Positions 1 to 10,339 of a DNA stretch of 64,000 nt are shown here, one piece after another (the stretch's first letter is position 1; every line of letters begins with the position of its first letter). The notes below the pieces were generated by a model. That model ran no database searches, was not told the origin of the DNA, and was given only the letters and a program-made list of their open reading frames with translations. Origin of the DNA: Pinirhizobacter soli (lineage in GTDB: Bacteria; Pseudomonadota; Gammaproteobacteria; Xanthomonadales; Rhodanobacteraceae); NCBI RefSeq assembly GCF_015905305.1, contig NZ_JADZLQ010000001.1, positions 706,599-770,598 on the forward strand. The letters are read 5' to 3'. A program made the position numbers and the translations under genes.

Positions 1-242
<242 letters not shown>

Positions 243-375
243 CCACATGAGTCGGAGGGGGCGGGGGAGCCGCGGGGCTCTCCCTGAGAACGATTCCGCA
301 GGACGGCGAAGCCGGACGAGGACTTAGTGACCAGGGAGAGCCCCGCGGCTCCCCCGCCCCCTCCGACTCATGTGG
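243..375. repeat. Perfect 44-bp inverted repeat (REPIN-like)
   Basis: The arms 243-286 and 332-375 are exact reverse complements over 44 bp, separated by a 45-nt spacer. Each arm also contains a smaller imperfect hairpin built on GGGAGCC and GGCTC around a GCGG or CCGC turn, so the element looks like two REP-type hairpins in inverted orientation. It ends 6 nt before the nuoN stop codon and could act as a transcript terminator or 3' mRNA stabiliser for the nuo operon. That it is a dispersed mobile repeat is inferred; no second copy lies in this window. Confidence 0.85.
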
Positions 376-381
376 CGTCCG

Positions 382-1836
382 TCAGGCCGTAATCCCGAAG
401 GCGCGCTGGCACCATGCAAACAGGGGGCCCCAGGCGATGCCGAGAGCCAGCAACGCGAGGGCGTTGAGTGACAGGACGAAGCGTAGCGGCATGTCGGGTT
501 GGGCGCGGACGTCGGTGCCTTCCACGGGGGCGTCGAAGTACATGACTTTGACGACTCGCAGGTAGTAGTAGAGGCCGATGATGGCGAATACGGCGCCGAC
601 CACTGCCAGCCAGAGGAAGCCGGCGTCGATGGCGGATTGCAGGACCAGCAGTTTGCCGAAGAAGCCGAACAGTGGGGGTACGCCGGCCAGCGAGAACATC
701 ACGAGCATCATCAGGAAGGCGAACCACGGGGAGCGCTGGTTCAGGCCCTTGAAGTCGTCGATTTCCTCGCATTCGAAGCCGGCGCGGGACATGGCCAGGA
801 TGATACCGAAGGCTGCCGCCGAGGTGAGCGCGTAGCTGATGGCGTAGAACATGGCGGCCGAGTAGCCCGCGGGGTTGGCCTCTACCAGGCCCAGCAGCAG
901 GAAGCCCATGTGCGAGATGGTGGAATAGGCCAGCAGGCGCTTCAGGTTGGTCTGCACGATGGCCAGGAGGTTGCCGATGGCCAGCGACAGTACTGCCAGT
1001 ACCGCCAGCATCATTCGCCACTCGTGGGCGTAGGCGCCGAGGCCGGAATCGAGCAGGCGGTAGGCCATGCCGAAGGCGGCGATTTTCTGGGCGGTACCGA
1101 TGAAGATGGTGACGGCCGTCGGCGCGCCCTGGTACACGTCGGGAATCCACATGTGGAAGGGTGCGGCGCCGAGCTTGAAGCCGATGCCGACGATGGCGAA
1201 GACCACGCCGAACAGCATCAGGTTGCGCCACTCGACGTTCTGCACGTGCAGGATGGTGGCAAGGTCCAGCGAATGCGTGGCGCCGTAGATCATCGACATG
1301 CCGTACAGCAGCATGCCCGAGGCCAGCGCACCCAGCACGAAGTACTTGATGGCCGCCTCCGACGACAGCTTCGAATCGCGGTTGAGCGCCACCAGGGCGT
1401 ACGAGCTCAGGGTAAGCAGCTCCAGGCCCAGGTACACCGTGACCAGGCTGCCGGCCGATACCAGCACCATGATGCCGATCACCGCGAACAGGGTAAGCGC
1501 GTAGTACTCACCCTCGTTGATGTTCCTGTCGCGCAGGTAGCCGCGCGAGTAGATGAACATCAACGCCGTGGTGAGTAGCGAGAACACCTTCAGGATCTCA
1601 GCCACCGGGTCGCGAATGAACATGCCGCTGAAGCCCGACACCGCCGTGGCGGGCTGGCCGTCGATCACCAGCCACGCACCCACCAGCAGCACGATGATCG
1701 AGAGCCAGTGGATGGCTACGCGCTGGCCACCCTTGAGAAAGGCATCCATCAGCAGGATCACGCAAGCCGCCACCGTGAGGTAGGCCTCGGGAAGCAGGAT
1801 CAGGAAGTCATTGAAAGTCGGCATGGGATGTTCCAT
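382..1836 (-). CDS. nuoN: NADH-quinone oxidoreductase subunit N
   Basis: One of the three antiporter-like membrane subunits of complex I; it carries a proton channel in the inner-membrane arm. The protein is about 484 aa, normal for the family, and made of many hydrophobic helices. The conserved stretch WIPDVYQGAPTA in the middle is diagnostic. The ATG at 1836 overlaps the nuoM stop as TGATG; an upstream TTG (1839) and an internal ATG (1821, giving MPTFNDF) are alternatives. It is the last gene of the nuo operon, followed directly by the large inverted repeat. Confidence 0.95.
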   Translation of the reverse strand: MEHPMPTFNDFLILLPEAYLTVAACVILLMDAFLKGGQRVAIHWLSIIVLLVGAWLVIDGQPATAVSGFSGMFIRDPVAEILKVFSLLTTALMFIYSRGYLRDRNINEGEYYALTLFAVIGIMVLVSAGSLVTVYLGLELLTLSSYALVALNRDSKLSSEAAIKYFVLGALASGMLLYGMSMIYGATHSLDLATILHVQNVEWRNLMLFGVVFAIVGIGFKLGAAPFHMWIPDVYQGAPTAVTIFIGTAQKIAAFGMAYRLLDSGLGAYAHEWRMMLAVLAVLSLAIGNLLAIVQTNLKRLLAYSTISHMGFLLLGLVEANPAGYSAAMFYAISYALTSAAAFGIILAMSRAGFECEEIDDFKGLNQRSPWFAFLMMLVMFSLAGVPPLFGFFGKLLVLQSAIDAGFLWLAVVGAVFAIIGLYYYLRVVKVMYFDAPVEGTDVRAQPDMPLRFVLSLNALALLALGIAWGPLFAWCQRAFGITA

Positions 1837-3344
1837 CAAACCTTGGAGTACGCCAGTTTCTGGACCAGCTGGCCGACCGATGCGTCCATCAGGTGGACGA
1901 GCGGCTGGGGCCAGATGCCGAACAGCAGGACTGCGGCAGCGAACGCCGCAAGGACAAAGGTCTCGCGGGCATTGATGTCTTTCATCTCGGCCACGTGGTG
2001 GTTGGTGACCTCACCCCACAGCACGCGCTTGACCATCCACAGCGTGTACGCGGCGCCGATGATCAGGGTGAACGCGGCGAACAGCGCGATCCACGGGTTT
2101 GCCTGGAAGGCGGCCAGGATCACCATGAACTCGCCGACGAAACCGCTGGTGCCCGGCAGGCCGCTATTGGCCATGGCGAACAACACGTAGAACAGGCCGA
2201 ACCAGGGCATGACGTTGATCACGCCGCCGTAGTCCTTGATCTGGCGCGTGTGCATGCGGTCGTACAGCACGCCGATGCAGGTAAACATGGCGCCAGAGAT
2301 GAACCCGTGCGAGATCATCTGGATCATCGCGCCCTGCATGCCCAGGTGAGCCGCCTGCACGTTGTTGTGTTCGCGCACCAGCATGAAGGCGATGAAGATG
2401 CCCAGGGTGACAAAACCCATATGCGCGATGGACGAATACGCCACCAGCTTCTTCATGTCTTCCTGGGCCAGGGCCACGTAGCCGATGTACACCACGGCAA
2501 TCAGGCTAAGCACGATCACCAGCGGCGCGAAATGCTCCGACGCATCGGGCACGATCGGCAGCGAGAAACGCAGGAAGCCGTAGCCGCCGATCTTCAGCAT
2601 CACCGCCGCCAGCACCACCGAGCCTCCCGTAGGCGCCTCGACGTGCGCATCGGGCAGCCACGTATGCACCGGCACCATCGGCACCTTGATGGCAAAACCC
2701 AGCAGGAAGGCGAAGAACAGCCAGGACTGCTCGGTCATCGACAGTGGCAGGTGCGCAAGCGTAGCGATATCGAAGGTATGCGCCTTCGAATACAGGTAGA
2801 TCAGCCCCACCAGCATGAAGATGGAGCCAAAGAACGTGTAGATGAAGAACTTCAGCGTGGCGTACACGCGCCGCGGGCCGCCCCAGATGCCGATGATGAT
2901 GAACATCGGGATCAGCATGGCCTCGAAGAACACGTAGAACAGCAAGGCATCGGTGGCGCAGAACACGCCCACCATCAGGCCTTCCAGCACCAGCATGGCA
3001 GCCATGTACTGGTGCGTACGCACCGCGATGACCTCCCACGCACCCACGATCACCAGGATCGTGGTGAAAGAGGTGAGCGCGATCAGCGCCACGGAAATGC
3101 CATCGACCGCGAGCGAGTAGTGGATGCCGACGCTGGCGATCCAGTTTAAGTTCTCACCCACCTGCATCGTGCCGGTGGAAGGGTCGTACACATGGACCAG
3201 CGCCAGGCTCGCGGCGAAAGTCGCCACGGCCACGAGCAGGGAAATCCAGCGCGCGGCATTCGGGCGTTGCCCGCCGGCCAGCAGCACGGGAACCGCGCCG
3301 AGGATGGGGAGCCAGATCAGCAGGCTGAGCAAGTGGTTGGACAT
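1836..3344 (-). CDS. nuoM: NADH-quinone oxidoreductase subunit M
   Basis: Antiporter-like proton-pumping subunit of complex I, 502 aa, close to the usual length. The sequence is a chain of transmembrane helices and contains the conserved WLPDAHVEAPTGGSV segment and the following KIGGYG helix that marks NuoM. It lies between nuoL (21-nt gap) and nuoN (1-nt overlap) and is clearly co-transcribed with them. Confidence 0.97.
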   Translation of the reverse strand: MSNHLLSLLIWLPILGAVPVLLAGGQRPNAARWISLLVAVATFAASLALVHVYDPSTGTMQVGENLNWIASVGIHYSLAVDGISVALIALTSFTTILVIVGAWEVIAVRTHQYMAAMLVLEGLMVGVFCATDALLFYVFFEAMLIPMFIIIGIWGGPRRVYATLKFFIYTFFGSIFMLVGLIYLYSKAHTFDIATLAHLPLSMTEQSWLFFAFLLGFAIKVPMVPVHTWLPDAHVEAPTGGSVVLAAVMLKIGGYGFLRFSLPIVPDASEHFAPLVIVLSLIAVVYIGYVALAQEDMKKLVAYSSIAHMGFVTLGIFIAFMLVREHNNVQAAHLGMQGAMIQMISHGFISGAMFTCIGVLYDRMHTRQIKDYGGVINVMPWFGLFYVLFAMANSGLPGTSGFVGEFMVILAAFQANPWIALFAAFTLIIGAAYTLWMVKRVLWGEVTNHHVAEMKDINARETFVLAAFAAAVLLFGIWPQPLVHLMDASVGQLVQKLAYSKV

Positions 3345-3365
3345 GGATGCTCTATTCCCTGTGGC

Positions 3366-5480
3366 TCAGCCCTGCCCGACCAGCCAATACCCGCCCAAGA
3401 GCAGGATAAGGCCGAGGATCATGGCGAAGGCGTAGTGATAAAGAAAACCTGACTGCAGGCGGCGGCCGCCCGAAGCGATGCGCTCGACCAGGCTGGCCGA
3501 ACCGTCGATCAGAACGCCATCGATCACGGCAGCATCGCCGCCGCGCCAGAAGGCACGGCCAAGCTTGACACCGCCCTTGGCGAAGATGGCGAAGTAGACC
3601 TCGTCCACCCAATACTTCTTGTCGAGCACGCGCCAGATGGGATGCAGCGCACGCTTGATCGAGTCGGCCAGCGCCGGCTTGAACAGGTAGATGACGGTGG
3701 CCACGATGAAGCCAGCCAGCGCCAGCAGGAATGGCAACTGGATGAAGCCGTGCAGCGCCGCGGCGGTGGCGCCGTGGAAGTCACGGGCCAGCTCACCCAG
3801 CACATTGTTCTGCTCTTCCACGTGGATGGCCTTACCGAACCAGCCGCCGTACAGCATTGGGCCCACGGTAAAGAAGCCGATCAGCAACGACGGGATCGCC
3901 AGCAGTATCAGCGGCACGGTGACCACCCACGGCGACTCGGACGGCGCGTGCTCGAGCTCGCCCGGCGTGTGGTGCGAATCTTCCTTGTGTTCGTCGGCGG
4001 CATCGTGACCGTGCGCGTCATGCCCGGGGTCAGAGTGAATACTCTGACCCCCAACAACCGCAGCGTGCCCATGCGCGGCATGGCCATGGCCATGATGGCC
4101 GACGACGGTGAAGCGCTCGGCGCCATGGAACGTCATGTACAGCAGGCGGAAGCTATACAACGAGGTCACGAACACGCCCGCCATCACGCAGAAGTAGGCA
4201 TACCCCGCGCCCCAGCGATGGGACTCGCCCACCGCCTCGATGATGGCGTCCTTCGAATAGAAACCGGCGAAGAACGGCGTACCGGCCAGCGCCAGCGAAC
4301 CGATCCACATGGTGATCCAGGTGACCGGCATGTACTTGCGCAGGCCGCCCATGTAGCGCATGTCCTGCTCGTGGTGCATACCGATGATCACCGAGCCCGC
4401 CCCCAGGAACAGCAGCGCCTTGAAGAAGGCGTGCGTCATCAGGTGGAACACGGCGCCGCTATAGGCCGACACACCCAGGGCAACTGTCATGTAGCCCAGC
4501 TGCGACAGCGTTGAATAGGCGATCACGCGCTTGATGTCGTTCTGCACGATACCGATCAGGCCGGTGAACAGCGCGGTGGTGGCGCCGATCACCAGGATGA
4601 ACGAAAGCGCGCCTTCGCTCATCTCGAACAGCGGCGACATGCGCGCCACCATGAAGATGCCCGCCGTCACCATGGTGGCGGCGTGGATCAGCGCCGAGAT
4701 CGGCGTGGGGCCTTCCATCGAATCGGGCAGCCACACATGCAAGGGCACCTGGGCAGACTTGCCCATCGCACCGATGAACAGCAGGACGCCGATCACCGTT
4801 GCCGCAGGCCACGCGTGGCCACCGACCACCGTGATGGCGCGGCCGGTCAGCGCGCCGGCGCTGTCGAACGCCGTGGCGTAGTCAAGCGTATTAAGGAAAT
4901 ACAGTACTGCGGCGATGCCCAGCAGGAAGCCGAAATCGCCAACGCGGTTGACCACGAACGCCTTGAGGTTGGCGTAGATCGCCGTCGGCTTCTTGTACCA
5001 GAAGCCGATCAAGAGGTACGACACCAAGCCTACCGCTTCCCAGCCGAAGAACAGCTGCATGAAGTTGTTGCTCATCACCAGCATCAGCATCGAGAAGGTG
5101 AAAAGCGAGATGTAGCTAAAGAACCGCTGGTAGCCCGGATCGTCGGCCATGTAACCGATCGTGTACACGTGCACAAGCAGGGACACGAAGGTCACCACCA
5201 CCATCATCATGGCGGTGAGCCGGTCGACCATGAAACCCACGCTCACGTGCAGGTTGCCGGCCTGGAACCAGGTGTAGACATCCTGGTTGAAATTCTTAGC
5301 GTCCCCCGACACCAGCTGCCACAGCACGTGGATCGAAAGCGCGCAGGCGATGCCCACGCCCAGGATGGTCACGCAGTGCGAGCCAACGCGGCCGATCACG
5401 CGGCCGAAGAGTCCAGCCAGCAGCGCGCCAACCAGCGGCGCCAGGGCGATGGTGATCAGGACCGAAAGTGAAAGATCCAT
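3366..5480 (-). CDS. nuoL: NADH-quinone oxidoreductase subunit L
   Basis: Largest antiporter-like subunit of complex I, with the long lateral helix at the C-terminal end. The family motifs LPDSMEGPTPISALIHAAT and the KRVIAYSTLSQLG helix are present. At 704 aa it is roughly 90 residues longer than the E. coli protein, because of a histidine-rich, acidic insert in about residues 440-510 (many HGH, HHGH and HDA units). Part of that insert (GGQSIHSDPG) is encoded by a palindromic REP-like element at 4026-4051. Start ATG at 5480, 5 nt after the nuoK stop. Confidence 0.97.
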   Translation of the reverse strand: MDLSLSVLITIALAPLVGALLAGLFGRVIGRVGSHCVTILGVGIACALSIHVLWQLVSGDAKNFNQDVYTWFQAGNLHVSVGFMVDRLTAMMMVVVTFVSLLVHVYTIGYMADDPGYQRFFSYISLFTFSMLMLVMSNNFMQLFFGWEAVGLVSYLLIGFWYKKPTAIYANLKAFVVNRVGDFGFLLGIAAVLYFLNTLDYATAFDSAGALTGRAITVVGGHAWPAATVIGVLLFIGAMGKSAQVPLHVWLPDSMEGPTPISALIHAATMVTAGIFMVARMSPLFEMSEGALSFILVIGATTALFTGLIGIVQNDIKRVIAYSTLSQLGYMTVALGVSAYSGAVFHLMTHAFFKALLFLGAGSVIIGMHHEQDMRYMGGLRKYMPVTWITMWIGSLALAGTPFFAGFYSKDAIIEAVGESHRWGAGYAYFCVMAGVFVTSLYSFRLLYMTFHGAERFTVVGHHGHGHAAHGHAAVVGGQSIHSDPGHDAHGHDAADEHKEDSHHTPGELEHAPSESPWVVTVPLILLAIPSLLIGFFTVGPMLYGGWFGKAIHVEEQNNVLGELARDFHGATAAALHGFIQLPFLLALAGFIVATVIYLFKPALADSIKRALHPIWRVLDKKYWVDEVYFAIFAKGGVKLGRAFWRGGDAAVIDGVLIDGSASLVERIASGGRRLQSGFLYHYAFAMILGLILLLGGYWLVGQG
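4026..4051. repeat. REP-like palindrome inside nuoL
   Basis: Eleven-bp perfect arms GGGGTCAGAGT and ACTCTGACCCC with loop GAAT. The same module, with one arm mismatch and loop CATT, lies inside dnaX at 33938-33963. In both genes it is read in the same frame, giving GQ-x3-SDP. Similar GGGTCAGAG palindromes are known from REP/RAYT families in Xanthomonadales (recalled, not searched). Confidence 0.85.
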
Positions 5481-5485
5481 GTGCG

Positions 5486-5791
5486 TCAGCCCTTCATGCT
5501 GTCGATTTCGGCGACGTTGATCGTGCTGCGGTTACGGAACAGCAAGGTCAGGATCGCCAGGCCAATGGCCGACTCGGCCGCGGCCACGGTAAGGATGAAG
5601 AACACGAACACCTGCCCCTGCACGTCGCCCAGGAAGCGCGAGAAGGCCACGAAGTTGATGTTCACCGCCAGCAGCATCAGTTCGATCGCCATCAGCAGCA
5701 CGATGACGTTCTTGCGGTTGATGAAGACACCGGCAACCGCGATGCAGAAGAGCACCGCGCCGAGCACGATGAAATGCGCGAGCGTGATCAC
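5486..5791 (-). CDS. nuoK: NADH-quinone oxidoreductase subunit K
   Basis: Small three-helix proton-channel subunit of complex I, 101 aa, the standard length. Both membrane glutamates needed for proton transfer in the family are visible, E37 in MAIELMLL and E73 in AAESAIGLA. The start is taken as GTG at 5791, which forms a GTGA overlap with the nuoJ stop and gives the expected N-terminus [10 protein letters not shown]; longer upstream frames only read through nuoJ. Confidence 0.95.
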   Translation of the reverse strand: MITLAHFIVLGAVLFCIAVAGVFINRKNVIVLLMAIELMLLAVNINFVAFSRFLGDVQGQVFVFFILTVAAAESAIGLAILTLLFRNRSTINVAEIDSMKG

Positions 5792-6447
5792 GGCGAGGTC
5801 TCCTGCGACGGGGCAACGGGGGGAACGGTTTCCGTGGGCATCGTTTCCGAAGCCATCTTGACGATGCGCATTCGGGTACGCGGGTCGACCGCCACCTGCT
5901 CGGCCGCGGACTGGTGCCGCACGCCACCGCGATGGCGCAAGGTCAGGGCCACGGCGGCCACGATGCCGACGGTAAGGATGATGGCTGCGATTTCGAACGG
6001 CAGCAGGAACTGGGTGTACAGCGCATGGCCAAGCCATGCGGTGTTCGAAAGCCCCGCCGCCGCGGCGGGGTCTTCGCCCATGACGTGCAGGCCCATCGCC
6101 CGCACGCCGATCATGCCGATCATCTCGGCCAGCATCACCAGCGCCACGATGATGCCCACCGGCAGGTAGCGGGCGAAGCCCTCGCGCACCTGCTCCATCT
6201 TGATGTCGAGCATCATCACCACGAACAGGAACAGCACCATCACCGCGCCGACGTAGACCACGATCAGCGCAATGGCCAGGAATTCGGCTTCCGCCAGCAG
6301 CCAGATGCAGGCCACGGAGAAAAAGGTAAGCACCAGCGAAAGCACCGCATGCACGGAATTGCGCAGGGTGATCACGGCAAGGGCAGCGCCCACGGCAACC
6401 GCACCGAAGGCGTAGAACATGATGAGTTGGATCAGCTGTGGATTCAT
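5788..6447 (-). CDS. nuoJ: NADH-quinone oxidoreductase subunit J
   Basis: Membrane subunit of complex I at the junction of the quinone site and the antiporter modules. The 219-aa protein has five hydrophobic helices, including the conserved [18 protein letters not shown] segment with its pi-bulge region. The C-terminal tail of about 50 residues is hydrophilic and rich in Pro, Thr and Glu, as in related species. It is 10 nt downstream of nuoI and overlaps nuoK by 4 nt. Confidence 0.95.
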   Translation of the reverse strand: MNPQLIQLIMFYAFGAVAVGAALAVITLRNSVHAVLSLVLTFFSVACIWLLAEAEFLAIALIVVYVGAVMVLFLFVVMMLDIKMEQVREGFARYLPVGIIVALVMLAEMIGMIGVRAMGLHVMGEDPAAAAGLSNTAWLGHALYTQFLLPFEIAAIILTVGIVAAVALTLRHRGGVRHQSAAEQVAVDPRTRMRIVKMASETMPTETVPPVAPSQETSP

Positions 6448-6457
6448 GTGGTTGTCC

Positions 6458-6949
6458 TCAGCGGAAAGCCGCGTCCTGGGCCCGTGCAGCGGCGATGTCT
6501 TGCTCGAAGCGATCGCCGATGGCCAACAGCTGCAGCTTGTTCACCACGTTCTCGCCGCGGTGCTCGAAGTGGTACTCGTGCACGTGCGTCTCCACGATCG
6601 AATCCACCGGGCAGCTTTCCTCGCAGAAACCGCAGTAGATGCACTTGAAGAGGTCGATGTCATAGCGCGTGGTACGGCGCTGGCCGTCCGATTCACGCGG
6701 GGCCGAGTCGATGGTGATGGCAAGCGCCGGACACACCGCCTCGCACAGCTTGCAGGCGATGCAGCGTTCCTCGCCGTTGGCGTACCGGCGCAGCGCATGC
6801 AGCCCGCGGAAGCGGTTCGACTTGGGAATGTGCTCCATCGGATAACGGACGGTGTACTTGGGCTTGAACATGTAGCGGATGGTCAGGCCCATGCCCTTGA
6901 ACAACTCGATCAGGAGCAGGCTTTTGAGATAGTGCGTTATGCGAGACAT
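6458..6949 (-). CDS. nuoI: NADH-quinone oxidoreductase subunit I
   Basis: Ferredoxin-like subunit of complex I that holds clusters N6a and N6b and hands electrons to NuoB. Two complete 4Fe-4S motifs are present: [12 protein letters not shown] and [13 protein letters not shown] take the ATG at 6949 ([10 protein letters not shown], 163 aa), which matches the family start; a TTG at 6961 overlapping the nuoH stop would add four residues. It sits between nuoH and nuoJ as usual. Confidence 0.95.
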   Translation of the reverse strand: MSRITHYLKSLLLIELFKGMGLTIRYMFKPKYTVRYPMEHIPKSNRFRGLHALRRYANGEERCIACKLCEAVCPALAITIDSAPRESDGQRRTTRYDIDLFKCIYCGFCEESCPVDSIVETHVHEYHFEHRGENVVNKLQLLAIGDRFEQDIAAARAQDAAFR

Positions 6950-6957
6950 GGTTTGCT

Positions 6958-8010
6958 TCAAGCCCCCGTGCCGATGGTGACCCAGCCGTAATATTTCATG
7001 AGGCCGGCGACGAAGACCCAGACGATGGTGATGGGAATGAATACCTTCCAGCCCAGGCGCATGATCTGGTCATAGCGGTAGCGCGGGAAGCTGGCGCGGA
7101 ACCAGAGGAACAGGAAGGAGAAAAGGAAGGCCTTGATGAACAGCCAGATGAAGCCGCCGGTCCAGATCCAGTTGATCCAGCGCGGGGCATCGGCGGTGAT
7201 CCAGCCCTGCAGGGGCGACAGCCAGCCGCCCATGAAGAAGATTGCGGCCAGGAAGCTCACCAGGATCATGCTGGCGTATTCGGCCAGGAAGAAAATGGCG
7301 AACGCCGAGCCTGAATATTCCACGTGGAAACCGGCGACGATTTCCGACTCGCCCTCGGCCACGTCGAATGGCGCGCGGTTGGTTTCGGCAACGCCGGAGA
7401 TGAAGTAGATGATGAACACCGGCAGCAGCGGCAGCCAGTACCAGTCGAAGAAGCCCTTGTTGCCCGCCTGCGCGTGCACGATGTCGGTAAGGTTGAGGCT
7501 GCCGGTAAGCACCAGCACGCAGACGACCGACATGCCCATCGCCAGCTCGTAGCTGATCACCTGCGCCGCCGAGCGCATGGCGCCCAGCAAGGCGTAGCGG
7601 GAGTTCGATGCCCAGCCAGCCAGGATGATCCCGTAGACGCCCAGGGACGTCATGGCCAGCAGATACAGCACGCCGGCGTTGACGTTGGCCAGCACCATCT
7701 TCTCGCCGAAGGGAACGACCGCCCACGCCGCGAACGCGGGCACCAGGGCCAGCATCGGGGCAAGGTAGTAGAGGAACTTCGAGGAATTGGTGGGAAGGAT
7801 CACTTCCTTGATCAGCAGTTTCACCACATCGGCGAAGGCCTGCAGCATGCCCAGCGGACCGATCTTGTTCGGCCCCATGCGCACGTGCATCCAGCCGATG
7901 ACCTTGCGCTCCCAGTAGACGAACATCGCCACCGCCAGGATCAGCGGCACGACGATCGCCAGGATGTAGAGCACCGGAAGGAGCAAGTGCGTCCAGAATT
8001 GATCGAACAT
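6958..8010 (-). CDS. nuoH: NADH-quinone oxidoreductase subunit H
   Basis: Membrane subunit of complex I that forms much of the quinone-access chamber. It is 350 aa with eight or more hydrophobic helices. The family signatures [16 protein letters not shown] and [17 protein letters not shown] are both intact. It begins 4 nt after the nuoG stop, so translation is probably coupled. Confidence 0.97.
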   Translation of the reverse strand: MFDQFWTHLLLPVLYILAIVVPLILAVAMFVYWERKVIGWMHVRMGPNKIGPLGMLQAFADVVKLLIKEVILPTNSSKFLYYLAPMLALVPAFAAWAVVPFGEKMVLANVNAGVLYLLAMTSLGVYGIILAGWASNSRYALLGAMRSAAQVISYELAMGMSVVCVLVLTGSLNLTDIVHAQAGNKGFFDWYWLPLLPVFIIYFISGVAETNRAPFDVAEGESEIVAGFHVEYSGSAFAIFFLAEYASMILVSFLAAIFFMGGWLSPLQGWITADAPRWINWIWTGGFIWLFIKAFLFSFLFLWFRASFPRYRYDQIMRLGWKVFIPITIVWVFVAGLMKYYGWVTIGTGA

Positions 8011-8014
8011 GCGC

Positions 8015-10339
8015 TTAAGCCTTGCTCAGGGTGAGGGCTGCGCCATACGGCGGCAGCATCGCGGTTTCGTCGTGGCCCGCTTCGATCCAGGCAGCACCAG
8101 CCGGCACGGCGCCGGAAACGACCACCGGCAACGGATCGGAGCTACCCACCCGGACGGTATCGCCGTCGGCCAGGCCCGCGGCTTTCGCATCGTCCGCGTG
8201 CAGGTACACCGCAGGCTCGCGGTTGAGCGGATGCGCCGCCAGCGCCGTGGCGCGGCGAAGCACCGCATCGCTGCGGTAGATCGGCAGCGTGGCGATGCGG
8301 GTGAGGCCACTGCCCTGCTTGGCGGTGAGGTCGGCCAGCATGGCGCGCGGATTCGCCGTGCGCTCGCCGATGGCAGACCTGAGGCCAGCAAGGTCGTCGA
8401 ACTCGAAGCCCGGCACGGCAAGCGTTCCACCCAGGGCACGCAGTACCTTCCAGCCTGGGCGGCCTTCGCCCGGCGCCTTGGCGCCGGCGGCGATAGCCTG
8501 CTCCAGGCCATCGACGTTGGTGAGGCTGCCGTCGTTCTCGGGAGCCAGGGCGATCGGCAGGATCACGCTTGCCACTTCCAGCAACGACTTGCTGGCGTAG
8601 GCCGAACAGGCCACCACGGCCTGCGCGTTGTCCAGTGCGCTGAAAGCGGCAGCGCCATCGGCGAAATCGTGCTGCGGCTCGATGCCGTACAACAGGTAGG
8701 CCTTGCGTGGCTGGGACAGCATGGCGCGGGCGTCCAGGCCACCGTTGCCCGGCAGCACGCCGACGCGTGCCAGGCCCACGGCGTTGGCACCCACCGGGAT
8801 CTCGTTATAGGCAGCGTCCGCGGCAGCGGCGATGAACTTCGCCACGGCACGCAGCCAGGACGCCTGCGGATGAAGCGCCGCGGCCTCGCCCAGGATCACC
8901 ACCGCATCGCCGCCCTTGAGGGTGGCGTATGCGGCGCGGACATCGTCGTCGGCCTTGACACCGTTGATGGCATCGGCCAGCGCACCAGGTGCGGCAGCGC
9001 CGTCATCGACAGCGGCGCGGGCAAGGGTAAGCAGTTCCGCCACCAGCGCGTGCGGCGCGGCCACGGCTTCGCCGGCCAGCGGATAGTTGAAGTCGAAGTG
9101 CACGGGGTTCACCGCGTACACCTTTGCGCCCTTCTTCACCGCCTGGCGCAGGCGATGGTTGAGCAGCGGCATTTCATGGCGCAGGGCCGAGCCCACCAGC
9201 AACGCCGACTTCACCTTGTCCAGCTGGCTCACCGGCAGCGCAAACGGCGTGGCCGTGGCGTTGTCGGCAAAGTCGAGCTGGCGCAGGCGATGGTCGAGGT
9301 GCGCGCTGCCCAGACCGCGGGCCAGGCGCACCAGCAGATCGCCTTCTTCATTGGTGGTGGCGCCATGGGCCAGGATGCCGAGATCGGCGCCGGGTGTTTT
9401 CTTCAGCGCCTCGGCGGCAACCGCCAGGGCATCGTCCCAGGTGGTGGTTGCCCAGGCACCGTTACGCTTGACCATCGGCGCCTTCAGGCGGTCATCCGCG
9501 TACAGGCCCTGATGGCTGTAGCGGTCGCGATCGGACAGCCAGCACTCGTTGATGTTCTCGTTGTCGCGGGGCACCGTACGCAGCACCTCGCCGCGGCGCG
9601 AATGCAGCCACAGGTTGGAACCGAGTGCATCGTGGTAGCCCACCGACGGGCGGGCGATCAGTTCCCAGGCACGCGCCTTGAACTGGAACGGCTTGTTGGT
9701 GAGCGCGCCCACCGGACAGACGTCGATGATGTTGCCCGAAAGCTCGCTCTCGATCGTCTTGCCGATATACGTGCCGATCTCGAGGTCTTCTCCGCGGCTC
9801 ATGCCACCCAGTTCGTAGGTGCCGGCGATCTCGCTGGTGAAGCGCACGCAACGGGTGCACTGGATGCAGCGGGTCATCTCGGTGGCGACCAGCGGGCCGA
9901 GATCCTCGTCGGAAACGGTGCGCTTGCGTTCGTTGTAACGCGATACCGAACGGCCGTAACCCAGCGAGACGTCCTGCAGTTCGCATTCGCCGCCCTGGTC
10001 GCAGATCGGGCAGTCCAGCGGATGGTTGATCAGCAGGAATTCCATCACGTTGCGCTGCGACTTCAGCGCCTTGTCCGAGCGCGTGAACACCTTCATGCCC
10101 TCGCCCACCGGCGTAGCGCAAGCCGGTGCGGGCTTGGGCATCTTCTCGATCTCCACCAGGCACATGCGGCAGTTGGCGGCGATGGGAAGCTTGCGGTGGT
10201 AGCAGAAACGCGGGATCGGGATTCCCGCGGCGTCGGCCGCGTGGATAATCATCGAACCCTTCGGTACCTGCAGCGAGCGGCCGTCGATCTCGATGTTGAC
10301 CAGATCGGGCGCTGTGTTGTTGGCGGGCTGCGCACTCAT
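8015..10339 (-). CDS. nuoG: NADH-quinone oxidoreductase subunit G
   Basis: Large iron-sulfur subunit of the peripheral arm, 774 aa. The N-terminal part has the 2Fe-2S cysteines ([22 protein letters not shown]), then the His-ligated cluster motif [14 protein letters not shown], then CIQCTRC with a downstream VCPVGAL. The cysteines of the extra N7 cluster found in E. coli are not seen in the region after VCPVGAL (there [11 protein letters not shown]), so this is the N7-less type. The rest is a degenerate molybdopterin-oxidoreductase domain. The ATG at 10339 overlaps the nuoF stop as TGATG; longer upstream frames read through nuoF. Confidence 0.96.
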   Translation of the reverse strand: MSAQPANNTAPDLVNIEIDGRSLQVPKGSMIIHAADAAGIPIPRFCYHRKLPIAANCRMCLVEIEKMPKPAPACATPVGEGMKVFTRSDKALKSQRNVMEFLLINHPLDCPICDQGGECELQDVSLGYGRSVSRYNERKRTVSDEDLGPLVATEMTRCIQCTRCVRFTSEIAGTYELGGMSRGEDLEIGTYIGKTIESELSGNIIDVCPVGALTNKPFQFKARAWELIARPSVGYHDALGSNLWLHSRRGEVLRTVPRDNENINECWLSDRDRYSHQGLYADDRLKAPMVKRNGAWATTTWDDALAVAAEALKKTPGADLGILAHGATTNEEGDLLVRLARGLGSAHLDHRLRQLDFADNATATPFALPVSQLDKVKSALLVGSALRHEMPLLNHRLRQAVKKGAKVYAVNPVHFDFNYPLAGEAVAAPHALVAELLTLARAAVDDGAAAPGALADAINGVKADDDVRAAYATLKGGDAVVILGEAAALHPQASWLRAVAKFIAAAADAAYNEIPVGANAVGLARVGVLPGNGGLDARAMLSQPRKAYLLYGIEPQHDFADGAAAFSALDNAQAVVACSAYASKSLLEVASVILPIALAPENDGSLTNVDGLEQAIAAGAKAPGEGRPGWKVLRALGGTLAVPGFEFDDLAGLRSAIGERTANPRAMLADLTAKQGSGLTRIATLPIYRSDAVLRRATALAAHPLNREPAVYLHADDAKAAGLADGDTVRVGSSDPLPVVVSGAVPAGAAWIEAGHDETAMLPPYGAALTLSKA

